A stretch of 64,000 nucleotides of DNA from Bemisia tabaci (lineage: Eukaryota > Arthropoda > Insecta > Hemiptera > Aleyrodidae): positions 40,777,430 through 40,841,429 of the forward strand of contig NC_092800.1 of NCBI RefSeq assembly GCF_918797505.1, written 5' to 3'. This document shows, in pieces, positions 32,657 through 43,367 of this stretch. Below the pieces are notes generated by a model, which saw only the letters and a list, made by a program, of their open reading frames with translations, did not search any database and was not told where the DNA came from. The position numbers were made by a program, and so were the translations under genes. The stretch's first letter is position 1, and every line of letters begins with the position of its first letter.

Positions 32657-32728
32657 GCAAAATTTGCCGCCCCTTGATTTGCCGCCATGGGCTGCAGCCC
32701 ATGCGGCCACCCCCTTAATCCGGCCCTG
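31900..32728. mobile_element. hAT-like element, CAGGGCCGGATT type (nested)
   Basis: Ends CAGGGCCGGATTTACCTACT and CCCCTTAATCCGGCCCTG. Inner GCCGCCCATGGGCC / GCCGCCATGGGCTGC is partly inverted. CAGGGCCGGATT termini are typical of arthropod hAT elements (family knowledge). 829 bp with no transposase frame. The interior has two GTGAAGTATTC(A/G)TGCA(T/G)TCTTGTAGGCGCTA units, 79 bp apart (about 32260 and 32339). The flanks do not give a clean 8-bp repeat. Confidence 0.78.
32622..32653. repeat. 32-base T homopolymer
   Basis: An uninterrupted T run inside the CAGGGCC element. It could be the poly(A) tail of a small minus-strand retroposed insert, but no SINE body was identified. Confidence 0.8.
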
Positions 32729-32835
32729 CCGCGAGTTGCCAACTCGCTGCATCTTCTTCGATTGAACCAATCAGGGATGTGTAATTCTGTTGGTACCTAG
32801 ATGCCATCATGAATATCACCTTCAGTTTTGCTTTT

Positions 32836-33265
32836 AAGCTGCGAGGCCTCGATACTATACCGTCTCTGTTTTCATTGCGAATTCTCCCCTCAAAGTTAGA
32901 GCTCGTTTTGCGCGAAAATCGACGTGGCGGTTTTTCGCCGACGCCGTTGGACCGGCGCGACGGAGGGGGAGGAGGAGGGGGAGGGGGTGCAAAGCAGGGG
33001 GCCCGGGATCCGCTCATGCCTCCTATGTTCTATCGATCCTTGACGGCCTATCTAGGTCACCACTAACGCACAACCTGTCGCCTCCCCCGCGCCGCCCGCC
33101 CTTCCCCGCTGACTCACCCTTTCCTACCCTACTGACCCCCCTACCCCCAACCCCTGCCGGCTCCTTCTCTATCGCTGAGCTTTCCTCCGCCGGCACTTTC
33201 CTCACCCCCTCCACTCGACCCCACCGCAATTCGCGTCCATGGAGGCTCTCCTATTCTCGCTCACG
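32836..33265. other. GC-rich interval, G- and C-rich strands
   Basis: A GGA/GGGGGA block at 32960-33000 is followed by a C-rich segment (33070-33230). Open frames are compositional artefacts. Confidence 0.45.
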
Positions 33266-33930
33266 GTCGCTGAATGTCAAGCAGAATCCTACAGCGAGCG
33301 CTCGGAAAATGTTGAGATTTGAGGGAATTTTTTTCCCGCATCAATTCATCGGTTCCTACCACTGGCGATTTTACACAATCGATTCTAGGTGAGGATACCT
33401 GTCTTACCAAGATTCGATACATTCAATGGGTTTCTACGGAATATCCACAGTGTTGCCGAATTTCTGGAATGCCAATTTACCAAGTCGCTGAATGTCAAGC
33501 AGAATGCTCCAGCGAGCGCTGGGAAAATGTTGTGATTTGAAGGCATTTTTTCCCCATCAAATAATCGGTTTCTACCGGTGGCGATTTGGCAACACTGTTC
33601 ATATTCCATATGAATCCATTGGATGTATCGATTCTTGATGAGATAGGCAACCTCACCTAGAATCGATTATTGTGTAATATACATTTAAATGGAGAAAAAA
33701 CATTGTTGCTAACTTGAAACGTTCTGAGGGAATTCTTTTTTTCTGTCAACTCATCGGCTCCTACCAGTGGCGATTCTAGCAATTTGGCAATGCTGTTAAT
33801 ATTCCATTTAAATCCATTGAATGTATCGATTCTTAGTGGGACAGGCGGCCTCCCCTAGGGTCGATTGTGTAACATAAATTTAAATGAGGAAAGAAAAATG
33901 TTGATAACTTTCAAGAATCGCGACTGGTCC
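33266..33930. repeat. Tandemly duplicated hAT-like block (3 units)
   Basis: GTCGCTGAATGTCAAGCAGAAT recurs at 33266 and 33484 (218 bp apart). The terminus-like CTACC(A/G)(C/G)TGGCGAT recurs near 33355, 33573 and 33762. Each unit carries ATCGATTCT / GTGTAA / ATTTAAATG core motifs of the CAGTGG-ended MITEs. The third unit ends GAATCGCGACTGG, so at least one complete element is included (about 33767-33925). Confidence 0.7.
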
Positions 33931-35024
33931 CTATCCTGATCGAGTCTGAAATCTAACGCAGCCTTACCTAACTTGAACTTTCTGAAAAGATCTATCCTCA
34001 CTTTTATTGCAAAATCATCTACATCTCAATGCTGGGATAAAATGGCGGCAATTTAAATTTATTTTGACCATCCAGTGAATAAGGGACCTTAGTTCACAAA
34101 AATTCAACGTCTGATTCCCGACACAAGAGAACAGAGAGATGTTCCGCCGACAGCTCGGAACGAGTAAGTCCTGAAATGTCAAACCAAACCGGGGCTACGA
34201 CGGTTTGAAGTTTGTAGTGCAAAAACAAAGTTTAGAGAAAATGCAAATTGAAATTATGATTTGCTGTGTTCAGGGATGTGTGGGTGATTTATTTTGTTCA
34301 TCCACAACTTTGGTGACTCAATCACCAAAAGTGTAAAATTCAGCCCTAAACTCAGCCCTAATTCATTTTTTCCCCCAACAGAAATGTGATGCATCTAGAT
34401 ATATTGTCGAAATTTGGTCAATTTCGACGTCCAGTCGTTTTTTGTTGCGGTGACATCAAAATGGGGTTCGCCTTCGATTGGACGATTAGGCAAAAACAGA
34501 TCCCACAGGTCGAAATTCTCTCAGATTCATCAGCAACACTTCTGCTGACGCAACGGCGTATCCTATGTGCTGAAATGGTAGCAAAAACATTGGCAAACTC
34601 AGGAAGTGCCTGCAGAGGGTGCTAATTGGACCCTCACTCCTTCAGAGCAGTGACAAATGAAAAGTTTCGAGATAAACTCCTGCTAATTAAAGTTTAGGGG
34701 CATTTAGATACCTCTATACATTTTTCTGATAAAAATTGGCAGATTTTGCCCATTTCACTGGATTTTTCACGAACATTAATTTCGGAAAACGTTCTAATCT
34801 TTCTATCAGTGTAAAATTGACCTCCGGAATTCAACGCTCAGATTCACTGAATGATGAATCATGACCAAAGAGTTAAGCAGTTGGTTTCCCAAACCCAATC
34901 TATTTTGCAAAAACTCGCCTAGTAAAAGCGCTCACCGTGACATTCTTTAGTCTTCATTTCATTAGGAAAATTGTATCTAATTGTTTGCTTTATAAATCGT
35001 AGTGATCTACAGTTAAGTAATGTC
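33931..35024. other. Unique DNA
   Basis: No repeat family, RNA gene or exon recognised. The longest frame is 79 codons (34386-34625), with no recognisable domain. Confidence 0.45.
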
Positions 35025-35150
35025 ACGCGAGCGCGACGGAACAATTCCAACGCCTGAATGCAACTATTCGAACCCTATGGACGTGCGTGAGGTATGCGAA
35101 AAAATTGAAGGCGCTTCTGCCTTCCCTCATGGCGAGGCGATGCGCTCGGC
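35025..35150 (+). repeat. Fragment of the ~270-bp repeat
   Basis: Contains GCAACTATTCGAACCCTATG, GACGTGCGTGAGGTATGCGA and AAAATTGAAGGCGCTTC, matching the marker region of the arrays at 13.9 and 46 kb. It is a single diverged unit fragment. Confidence 0.6.
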
Positions 35151-36367
35151 ACGATAATGATTCTGCTTGTCAAATTTTACACTCAGAGACAAAATACTTT
35201 GGAGACTCTGCAGTCCGCACACTCATCATTCATCAGTCATCAGTCATCATTTGGCGTTATCTATGCCCAACAAGTTGCTCATCAACCATCATGAGCCAGA
35301 TAACAACGCTGGCCTCCGAAATTAACCTTTTCCTCTCCCGATAACATTTCTCTGATGTTCGAGCATCAGGGTCTCTAAAATATTCTGTCTCTCCGCCGAA
35401 CCAATCACAGAGCGGCACGAACATGGAAATACTTTTCCTACATAGGTGTATCCCGCGGTAACGCAGAAACGGCGGCGGCGAGATGGCATGTGGCAAGGTT
35501 ACCGCCATGTTCGGTGCTGGGTGAGTTATGCCTCTCCGCCGGAGCTGGGGCCGGCGCGGTGTCACGTGGCTTTATCGTCGCCAGATAGTGCTGAAAAATC
35601 CGCGCTTTCCCGTGTAAAACACCCACATTTCATCGCACGATCTGGCAGCTTCGCGTGACTTTGTGCAAAAGTCAAGAGCAAGCTCGGCTATTGATTGCCA
35701 GAGGGGCGACTCCCATCCGCGCGTGGATTCTGCTTGGTGCCGGGGCCCGTGGGTTGCGGGTTGCGTTCCTCAACTCGAGGCGCAGTGCGCAAGGACCCGT
35801 ATCGATCCCCCCGGCTCGGAGCTTGGAGGTCACCCTCGCTGCGTCATTCGGACCCCCCGCGCCCCCTGCACCCCCGCCTCGTCCCCGCACCCCCACGGCC
35901 TTAACTTTCCCGCTCGTGCCCTTCCGTCCCCCCTACTTCACCCCGACGTCTCCATGTCGTGCAGGAGAAAATCCCGAGGACCTAGGATTTTTTTTTTGGG
36001 AGGGGGGAGGAGAATTCCTCCTAAATACAATAAAAAAAAACAATTTAATCATAATTTGATAATAACAACATTCCCAATTGAAAGGTATTTATCAGGTACT
36101 ATTTTAGATTTTAACCATTTTTATTTTGATTTATCCAACTGAGGATGGCTGACTTCTCAGCCGAAACATTTTGGTTTTGTGTATGTGAAATTTCAGCCTT
36201 GTTACCCGCTTTATAAATTGTTTTTTTTATTGTATATCTTGTCACGGGCTGCAGAGCATCTATCATATTTCATTCCTCCTAAATAGTTGATACATGTATG
36301 ACATCCGTCCAAAAGTTAAAAATATTAATTAGGTGAGTTATTTTTCGTGAAATTTTGATAAAAACAT
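35151..36367. other. Unassigned interval with GC-rich patch
   Basis: 35450-35960 is GC-rich with overlapping frames up to 159 codons on both strands, none with a domain. After 35980 composition returns to AT-rich. A CpG-type regulatory region is possible. Confidence 0.4.
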
Positions 36368-36504
36368 GGACCACATTTTGCAATAAGGAACCACTATTTC
36401 TGCCTTATTTTAGAAACAACTTATGAATCATCGGTTTCCCCAAGCAGAAAGATGCTTTTATGGAAGAGCCAGAGATTTTGGTACCTTATTGCAAAATGTA
36501 ATCC
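36368..36504. mobile_element. GGATTACATTTTGC-type short MITE, copy 7
   Basis: 137 bp, ends GGACCACATTTTGCAATAAG and TTGCAAAATGTAATCC, flanked by ACAT / ACAA. Internal GGAACCACTATTTCTG is conserved. Confidence 0.87.
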
Positions 36505-37324
36505 ACAAGTCTTGACGATCAAATCCAAAAGTTTGAAATATTTTAGTCGGTAAATCATTGACTTTAAAATTAACTTTCTTGTGAATTGTTAAAAAAAAAA
36601 GTTACGCATATTGCCGCTTTTAAGATAAAACTGAATCCACTCAAGTACATATCCGTGACTGCTACTCCAATCAAATAAGATAAAAACTACATTAAAAAAC
36701 AGAATCGACCGAAAATTTCCAATTCGATTTTCGCACATTTCGCCTCATAAAAAGTGTCAGCTTTTAACGGTACTCACTCTAATTTTCAGGTGGCAACATT
36801 GTTGATAAATTTAACTTCGCTTCATGATAAAAATGGAAGTAAAAACATCCTGCAGTCCTGAAGCTGTGTCTCCAAAAGTAGAATTTCTACATTTATACCC
36901 GTTGATCTGTTCCGCAAAAATACCGAGAAATCGGTTCTTTCTCGAGTAAGCCTTTCTTTTTCAAACGAATTAATCTCCATATTTAATGTATTCTTTCCTT
37001 GTCCTAACTTTTGAATTTGTACTACCTTTTGTGACCCCTACTTTTTAAATTTTTAAATTATTTTGATCTCTCCTCTAAGGTGTTAATGGCTCTATTGTTA
37101 AAAGCACCAAATAAACGTATCTATCACCCAACCACACGAGTGTATCCATTCATTTTATTTCGATCGAAATCTGATCTCACTCTTTACGACAAGCAGCTTT
37201 TTTATGCGGAGGTAGTCGCTCCGATTTCTAGGTTTACTCAAAAAATGAGACCGTTAAACTCCCTAGGAACTTTTGCAACGGTTGTTTACAATTTCTTGCG
37301 AAGGAAAAAAGTGTAAATTTTTTT
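36505..37324. other. Unique AT-rich DNA
   Basis: Nothing recognised. A TTTTTTTTCAG at the right edge could be a splice-acceptor-like relic preceding the zinc-finger remnant. Confidence 0.4.
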
Positions 37325-37851
37325 TCAGAAAAAACTGGTGAGGTAAAAAATCAATACCCATTTTAAAATGTAAAAAAGGGGGGAATGGCAGACTTAAAAA
37401 ATTCCTGAACTAGCGGACGTTGCGCATTTGGAAGAGGATTTTGATTATTTTCCACGTGACTTTTGTGCTGTGCGAGCGTGTTACTTGAAATTCACGCAAG
37501 TTGGCAGCCCATTTTCTGAACCGATGCTTGGTTTTTGCGGTTGATGGGGTTCAGAGCTCTGAAATGACAATGAAAAAAAATTGCTGGAATGTTGAATGTA
37601 AAAAATGTTTTACCTCGTTCGTTGACCTCGCTGCTTTAAGTACTCACTCAAAAAAGAGGGCGCGAAATGTTCATGAAGAGGGGGGGCTTTTGAAATATTA
37701 AATCGAAAGGCAAGAAAAATTTTGCAACGCTTCTTCGGTTTTATCTGACTTAAAGCGTATTGAGTTTGTTGATTTTTCTGAATGCGGTAAGACTTTTGAG
37801 GAAAAAAGCTTGTTAAGAGGAAAATTCCTGGTGATTCGTCAAGGTTTCTGA
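37325..37851 (+). pseudogene. Decayed C2H2 zinc-finger gene fragment
   Basis: Three zinc-finger-like stretches lie in order on the plus strand. First, a linker-like TGE followed, after a frame slip, by KCKK (37334-37380). Second, VECKKCFTSFVDLAALSTH (37591-37647), which fits C-x2-C-x3-F-x5-L-x2-H exactly, though the next His is 8 residues on instead of 3-5. Third, DFSECGKTFEEKSLLRG (37771-37821), like the CGKxF consensus but with its first Cys replaced by Phe and no His pair. The second and third share one frame with a single TAA at 37699-37701. A poly-T stretch plus CAG sits just before the first. The right end runs into a foldback repeat. Zinc-finger genes bind DNA, and this remnant could not. 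A chance resemblance cannot be excluded, but three in a row is unusual. Confidence 0.45.
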
Positions 37852-38045
37852 CGTGGTGGAATGCGCACGAGCCTGAAGAATCATTCTCAACCAAAAATGG
37901 CAAAATTCAGAAAACTGAAAGCAGCATCTTGTTGGGAAAAAACCTCGCATTCGATACAGCTTGAATCGAATTCTAGGTTTCTTCTTGTCTTGTAAGGCTG
38001 TGAGAACTTGTAAGGCTGATATTATTACAAGACAGAATATCGCAA
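37829..38045. mobile_element. AAGGTGATTCGTC-type foldback element, copy 3
   Basis: Contains GGTGATTCGTCAAGG, GAGCCTGAAGAATCATTCTC and the central GCATTCGATACAGC...GAATTCTAGG hairpin shared with the copies at 19 and 20.5 kb. At the site where the 19-kb copy has a CACTG insert, this copy reads straight through (AAAATGGCAAAATTCAG). Confidence 0.6.
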
Positions 38046-38149
38046 AAAAATTCACGCAAATCAGCAAAATTCATCATTTCTGTGGTCAGCCCAAGAACAA
38101 ACTATCGCTTATAGTTTAAATCAAATAAAATTAGTTTAAATCTGTGAAT

Positions 38150-38235
38150 CACTGCATTCATTGAATACTCACTGAAACACTGCATTCATTGAATACTCAC
38201 CGTATCACTGCATTCATTGAATACTCACTGAATCA
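38150..38235. repeat. 28-bp tandem repeat, 3 units
   Basis: CACTGCATTCATTGAATACTCA begins at 38150, 38178 and 38206, with 6-7 variable bases between. Confidence 0.9.
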
Positions 38236-39143
38236 ACACGCCTTAATTACCTTATGTTAAAATAGAAAGTATAAATGAATTTAAGCGTTTAAGCAAAAAG
38301 TTAAGATCAAATTCCACAGACATCCCTCTAATGGATACGACCTTTGTCAATTTTTTTAGAATTTTTTGACTGATGTAGGAGTCCATGTGATTGTAAAAAC
38401 TGCCGAATTCAGTTTAGTACGCGATTTTAATGAGAGTCTCTGACTTAAGGGACTGGGGGAGAGTGTTGTTACATCTGTGCTGCTCTCCGATTCGTTCTCC
38501 AATTTTAGGCCTTTCGCGGGCTCCCAATAAGGGTCCACGGTACAAACTCCTCGACCTAATGGCATTGACATTTCCACGGAGAAATGAAAGATACTTACAA
38601 AAAAGCAGTGATTCTTGGAAAAATACGCATAAAAGTTTGTGCACAGCTCATTTCAAAGGTTAGAATTTAAAAATATTTTATCACGTCTAGAGCTTTGTCG
38701 TCATTTTGCTTCTTAGCATTGAAACACACCGTAAAAGCTTAAAATTCGCAGACAAGTCAGATAGTGACACGCAGTGTACTGAAAGGATTTAGGTGCCAGC
38801 AGCACTCTCTTTACGTATGGGAATACTGTTAGCAATGTTAGACTGAAATTTGAGGCCGGAGTGCGTATAATCATGAAAAGATATAGGTATGGGTGAAATA
38901 AACTCTTAATGTAATTTCACTTTCGCACCTTTTCATGAATAAATATATACTCTAGCCTTGCATTTCACTCCAAACTTTCCAACAGTACAGCATGGATACT
39001 CTAATTTGACTGAAATAGATTATTTTTGGCAATACAGTTACCGGGAAGCTTAGCTACAGACAGCATTGCTTATTCTATCACCTTTGCTGCGGGTTGGTCT
39101 GAAAAATATTTTGTGTGCCTACATTGTATTATACGTCAAATTC
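38236..39143. other. Unique AT-rich DNA
   Basis: No feature recognised. Confidence 0.45.
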
Positions 39144-39308
39144 CAGTGGCGTGGCGTGTTTTGCGATATATTGATTGTTATGCCATTTAAACGTATGGAA
39201 AAGGATCGATAATCAGGGTGTTCGCAGCGAACACCTTAATAATCGATTCTTTACCATAAATTTAAATGGCAGAACAATCGATATATCGCAAAGCACGCCA
39301 CGCCACTG
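39144..39308. mobile_element. hAT-like MITE, CAGTGGCGTGGC type, copy 3
   Basis: 165 bp, ends CAGTGGCGTGGCGTGTTTTG and GCACGCCACGCCACTG. Central GTTCGCAGCGAAC palindrome. A perfect 8-bp duplication TCAAATTC lies at 39136-39143 and 39309-39316. Confidence 0.93.
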
Positions 39309-39776
39309 TCAAATTCTGATGTGAAGCCATGTGTTGCTGATCTTCGAAGTGGTGCCTTGAAGAGGAATAAATATTGGCACGATTTGAGACTTCGGTTTCG
39401 AATTTTTCAAAAAAAATTCACAAAGCTGTAAAATATTTCATATTTTTCAAGAGCTAGGGTCGAAAATCCAGCTTGCCTACTCAAGATAGCTCAACATGTT
39501 TACATTTGAACAATTTTAGCTGCATTTTGAAGTGATTTGTCCCCCATTTTTCGAGTGTGGTCGCATTGACGTGCGAAAGATTGCTTCGCTTACGTTGAAA
39601 ATCTCTTTAGATTTAATGAATTTTTGATCAAAAACGACGATTATTCCTGCACGTGAATCTAACAAATCATTTGTAACGAAAAAAATTGCAAAGTTTGGAA
39701 AGATGAAACTAGAATTTTGCTATGAAAAAAGTATCGCGCTCGATTCAGCAATCAATTTATGTATCAAGAGCAAAAT

Positions 39777-39852
39777 GGACGTATTTATGGTAAAAAGAAG
39801 TAAGGCTCACGCAAACCCTATGCACATAGTTCCTTTTAGCATAAATAGATCC
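39777..39852. mobile_element. GGACGTATTTCTGCC-type MITE, short derivative 2
   Basis: 76 bp, ends GGACGTATTTATGGTAAAAA and TTTTAGCATAAATAGATCC. Keeps GCTCACGCAAACCCTATGCA. Flanks AAAT / ATGT are imperfect. Same length as the derivative at 27625. Confidence 0.65.
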
Positions 39853-39914
39853 ATGTGTTTTACGTGGCAAAACCCTACTTATTCCTGTGAATTTTGTAAT
39901 GCCAAAATGCTTAT

Positions 39915-40167
39915 CGACGGTGAAACTACCAAACCACGTATCTCGGTTTGCGACGTCGCAAATTTCCTGTCATACTTTATTTTGTAAATGAAAAACTACA
40001 TAACGTCCAGTCTTGAAAATTTCTGTGATTTTTCCTCTTCGTGCGGAGAAAATTCCGTGAAAATTTCAAGGAATGATATTGATTTGGTCTACTTCAAAAA
40101 AATAAAATGTGAGCGTAGATTTTTAAACACCGCAAACGAGATACGTGGTTTGGTAGTTTCACCGTCG
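39915..40167. mobile_element. CGACGGTGAAAC-type MITE, copy 2
   Basis: 253 bp, ends CGACGGTGAAACTACCAAAC and GTTTGGTAGTTTCACCGTCG, arms about 38 bp. A perfect TTAT duplication lies at 39911-39914 and 40168-40171. Open frames here are artefacts. Confidence 0.93.
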
Positions 40168-40576
40168 TTATGTAAGCTAATGCGCAGGGGTTTTTGCGTT
40201 TTGATCGTTTTGGAAATAGGATCTGCTAAAATTTTGACTAATTTCATGCCACACATCGTCTACCAGTTTGCCGACAGTCCCCCGTAACGAGACAAATCCA
40301 ACTTAAAGTTAAAAATCCGTATTTGTAACGTATCGTTCAATCGCTTTCAGAAATGCTATGCAATATTTTATTTGGAGTTACATGATTTTATTTTTCAGGA
40401 AAAACCGCAGCCTGTATACAAATTTGAATCCTGCTTGTCTATCTACCACATATTTAAAAGTATTTGGTTCGCAGTTCGATAATATATTTCTCAGGCAGAT
40501 TGCGAGACAAGGAGTGAATTTAAGACTTCGTCAATGCGCTCATAATGACTTTGTTTCATTTGCCACGAGAGGCAAT

Positions 40577-41363
40577 GGAGCTCGTGCTTGCGTCAGGAAT
40601 TTGCGACTGAAGTTCCTCTGCCGATGTGTTATTTCGCGGGTAACACGATGGTGTCACCGATTTTTCCCAAAACGAACTCCCAAGCACAAAAAAAGCTCTC
40701 AAAGTTGAGGCCATAAGGAAGATGATCCGTTGATCCCCTACGTTTTTGCTAAGAGTCCATCTCCATATCTAGTCAAACTCTCCATGCATAGATAGGGAGG
40801 GATGTATTAACAGGGTTACTTTGGTTCCAGCTTTAGAATCTCTAAAAAATGACAACCCTGCTGATGTATTTGCTTCCTATCTCTGCATGGAGAGTTTGAA
40901 TTGAAATAGAGGTAAACTCTCAGCGAGAGGATCACCTCCATGACACCTTCAAATATGAAAGTTTTTTATGAGGCAGAGGGTTCATCTCAGCATGGTCGAA
41001 TCCAGGGGGGGGGGGGGGGGGGTGAGGTGGCAAAGGAGGCGCACAACCCCCGCGTTTGCCCGAAAAAAAGGAGGAAGAAAAAATGAACAAAAATTGAAGG
41101 AAGGGAGGAAGGAAAAAGGAAATAAGCTAATAATTGTAGATTATTTATGACGAAATTGACTCAAACTGCATATTTGATACTTCAAATTTCGAAAATTCTC
41201 GGGGGAAGCCTCCGAACACCCTTTCCGCCCCTCCCATTCGAAGTGCCTGGGTCCGCCTATGCATCTCTGAAAGAATCAGTCACACGTTACACCATTGTGT
41301 TTCTCGCAAAATTTACATTTGGAATTACCTACATCGCAAAGCCCTGACACATGCAAGAGCTCC
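40577..41363. mobile_element. GATGTTGCATG foldback element, copy 2 (expanded)
   Basis: Ends GGAGCTCGTGCTTGCGTC and GACACATGCAAGAGCTCC. Arms carry ACACGATGGTGTCACCG, CCCAAGCACAAAAAAAGC and CAAACTCTCCATGCATAGAT with an inverted partner at about 40885. An unrelated segment of about 300 bp with an 18-G run (41005-41022) lies in the right half. Confidence 0.7.
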
Positions 41364-41477
41364 ACTCTCATTTTCCCTCTGGCTAAAGTTTGCAACAAAC
41401 CCATTGCCAAACAACATATACGTTCTATTCGCTCTTTTACACGGATAGGAGCTTTTATGAATGAGCCAAAAGCAGCA

Positions 41478-41700
41478 CTGCCATGCTGAGGAAAAACGCC
41501 GTATGAGCTTCCAGATGTTGCCAAATTCATCTTGATAAATCACGAATTTTCGGAAAAAATTTATAAATATTTTTCTCCAGACTTTTCAGAGATTTTTGTT
41601 CACAATTTTATCTAATGAGTCTGAGCATTTCAAGGAAAGGTATTTATAACTTTCCACGAAAGTAAATATTTGTCGAATAGAAATTTGGCAACATTTGAAT
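41478..41700. mobile_element. CTGCCG-family MITE, copy 8 (right end truncated)
   Basis: Left end CTGCCATGCTGAGGAAAAAC. The right arm is kept only to AATTTGGCAACATTTGAAT, where the next foldback element begins. The missing ~35 bp do not reappear on the far side, so this is a true truncation. Confidence 0.8.
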
Positions 41701-42143
41701 CAAGATGTTGCATGTGTGAAGGATTTGCGATTTGACCATTGATTTTCATGTAAAAGTTCGCGAGAAACACGATAGTGCCACTGGTTTTCTCTGAGATCAA
41801 CTCCCAAGCTCAAAAAAAGCTCTCAAAGTGAGGCCAAAATGGAGGGATATCCCAGTATCCCACCTTACCCTGAGAGTCCACCTCTACATCAAAACAAACT
41901 CTCCATGCAAAGATAGGTAGCAAATACATTAGCAGGGTTGCCAACTTATTTGGGGATTCTAAAACTGAAATCACGGCAGCCCTGTCGTAGGATACCCCCT
42001 CCATTTTGGCCTCAATTTTGAGAGCTTTTTTTGAGCTTGGGAGATGATTTCAGAGAAAACCAGTGACACTATCGTGTTTCCAGCGAACTTTTACATAAGA
42101 TTCAATGGTCAAATCGCAAATTCCTCACACATGCAACATCTCC
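41701..42143. mobile_element. GATGTTGCATG foldback element, copy 3
   Basis: Left end CAAGATGTTGCATGTGTGAA and inverse right end ACACATGCAACATCTCC. Both arms carry CACGATAGTGCCACTGG / CCCAAGCTCAAAAAAAGC. The interior is shorter on the right arm. It cuts off the preceding CTGCCG copy. Confidence 0.78.
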
Positions 42144-42485
42144 ATTGCAGTTGATTCGTTTTTGGTTGTTGGGAGGGAGACTCCGGTTGGCGCGGCGGTT
42201 CGACAACGCGGCCCCCCTTTTGCCCCCGCTTTCTTTGTCCCCCGTGAAAGCTCAGACTCGGTGGGTGAGGGGGGCGGGGAGGCGCCGGGGCTCGCGGCCA
42301 CGGTGTAATTTTCACGGTGAAGGTCACCCTGAGCACTTGCCCGACCTCAACTGTTCCACTCGGTGACGCGAACGTGCAATCCACTTCTAGTGCTCTCGCT
42401 CGGATCGGCTCCCGTCAAAACCGAAAACGCACGCAAAAGCCGTTCCAGAAACCAATGTCACACGCTCGAAACACCGTCAGCGGCT
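42144..42485. other. GC-rich interval between MITEs
   Basis: Short GC-rich block (42170-42310). Overlapping frames on both strands without domains. Confidence 0.4.
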
Positions 42486-42739
42486 CTGCCATGCTAAGGA
42501 AAAACGTCGTATGAACATTCGTGAGTTGCCGAATTTCCTCCGATAAAAATGTTAATTTTTGAGGGTAAGTATGAATGTTCTTCCTTGTGATTTTCTTATA
42601 CTGTAGAACGAATTCCGAACAGAATCCTGTGAAAAATAGGGCGAAAAGTATCTACAGTATTTCTGACAAACTCGCATTTTATCGAAGGAAGTTTGGCAAC
42701 GTCTGAAGGCTCATACGGCGTTTTTCCTTAGCACGTCAG
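42486..42739. mobile_element. CTGCCG-family MITE, copy 9
   Basis: 254 bp, ends CTGCCATGCTAAGGAAAAAC and TTTTTCCTTAGCACGTCAG, flanked by GGCT / AGCT. Confidence 0.87.
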
Positions 42740-42934
42740 AGCTGTGCTCGAGTGAATATCCTTTTTTCCTGTGCGCAAACTTGGATGGTGTGATAGAATG
42801 GCGGCCAGAGACAACGTATTTCAGAAACCCCACACTTTTATCTTGCCCATGGGATAAAAGTTATTTTTGGAATTCAACTCTCTAATGGATCGTACTCGAT
42901 AGTGGTTCGATGTATCGTTTGGTTCAAAACAATT

Positions 42935-43182
42935 CTGCCGTGCTAAGGAAACACGCCGTATGATCCTTCAAATGTTGCCATACTTCCTTTAATAAAAGTC
43001 AAATTTACTGGGAGAATAGTGAATATTTTTTTTCAAAATTTTTAGAGAATTTTGATCACGATTAAATCCAAGCTACCCAAGAATTTCAAGGAAAATTGTG
43101 CGATACTTTCCTCACAAATAGATGCTTTAGGAAATTTGGCAACTCTCGAATGTTTATACGGCGTTATTCCTTAGCACGGCAG
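42935..43182. mobile_element. CTGCCG-family MITE, copy 10
   Basis: 248 bp, ends CTGCCGTGCTAAGGAAACAC and TTATTCCTTAGCACGGCAG. Flanks AATT / AAGA do not match. Confidence 0.87.
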
Positions 43183-43367
43183 AAGAGAACGTAACCTAAA
43201 ACAAATTTTAGTTGGAAAAACTGAAAATGAGAAAATTCCTGACAAATTCACTTTCCATTGCCATTTTGTACTCATAAGAATCAAAAACCTATCACAAAAA
43301 ACCCGTTTCCTTAGATTACTCAATTGACTTTTGAGGACATGTCTACATGTTGAACCATCGATATCGA

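Larger units (their letters stand above)
31340..32835. mobile_element. Long foldback element split by a hAT-like element
   Basis: Left arm 31340-31563 (CTGAGGGTGATATTTTTGAT, ACCAACAGAATCACACATTC, GATTGGTTCAATCGAAG, GATGTAACATCTAACATTCC, GTTGGCGCCAC). Its inverse is at 31775-31899 and resumes at 32737-32835. The two right-arm parts are separated by the CAGGGCC element. Arms are about 225 bp, with a loop of about 210 bp. Confidence 0.78.

Noticed and set aside
39703..40287. Two consecutive frames (94 and 99 codons) considered as a gene
   Set aside because: They cover a GGACGT derivative and the 253-bp CGACGGTGAAAC MITE with its perfect TTAT duplication.
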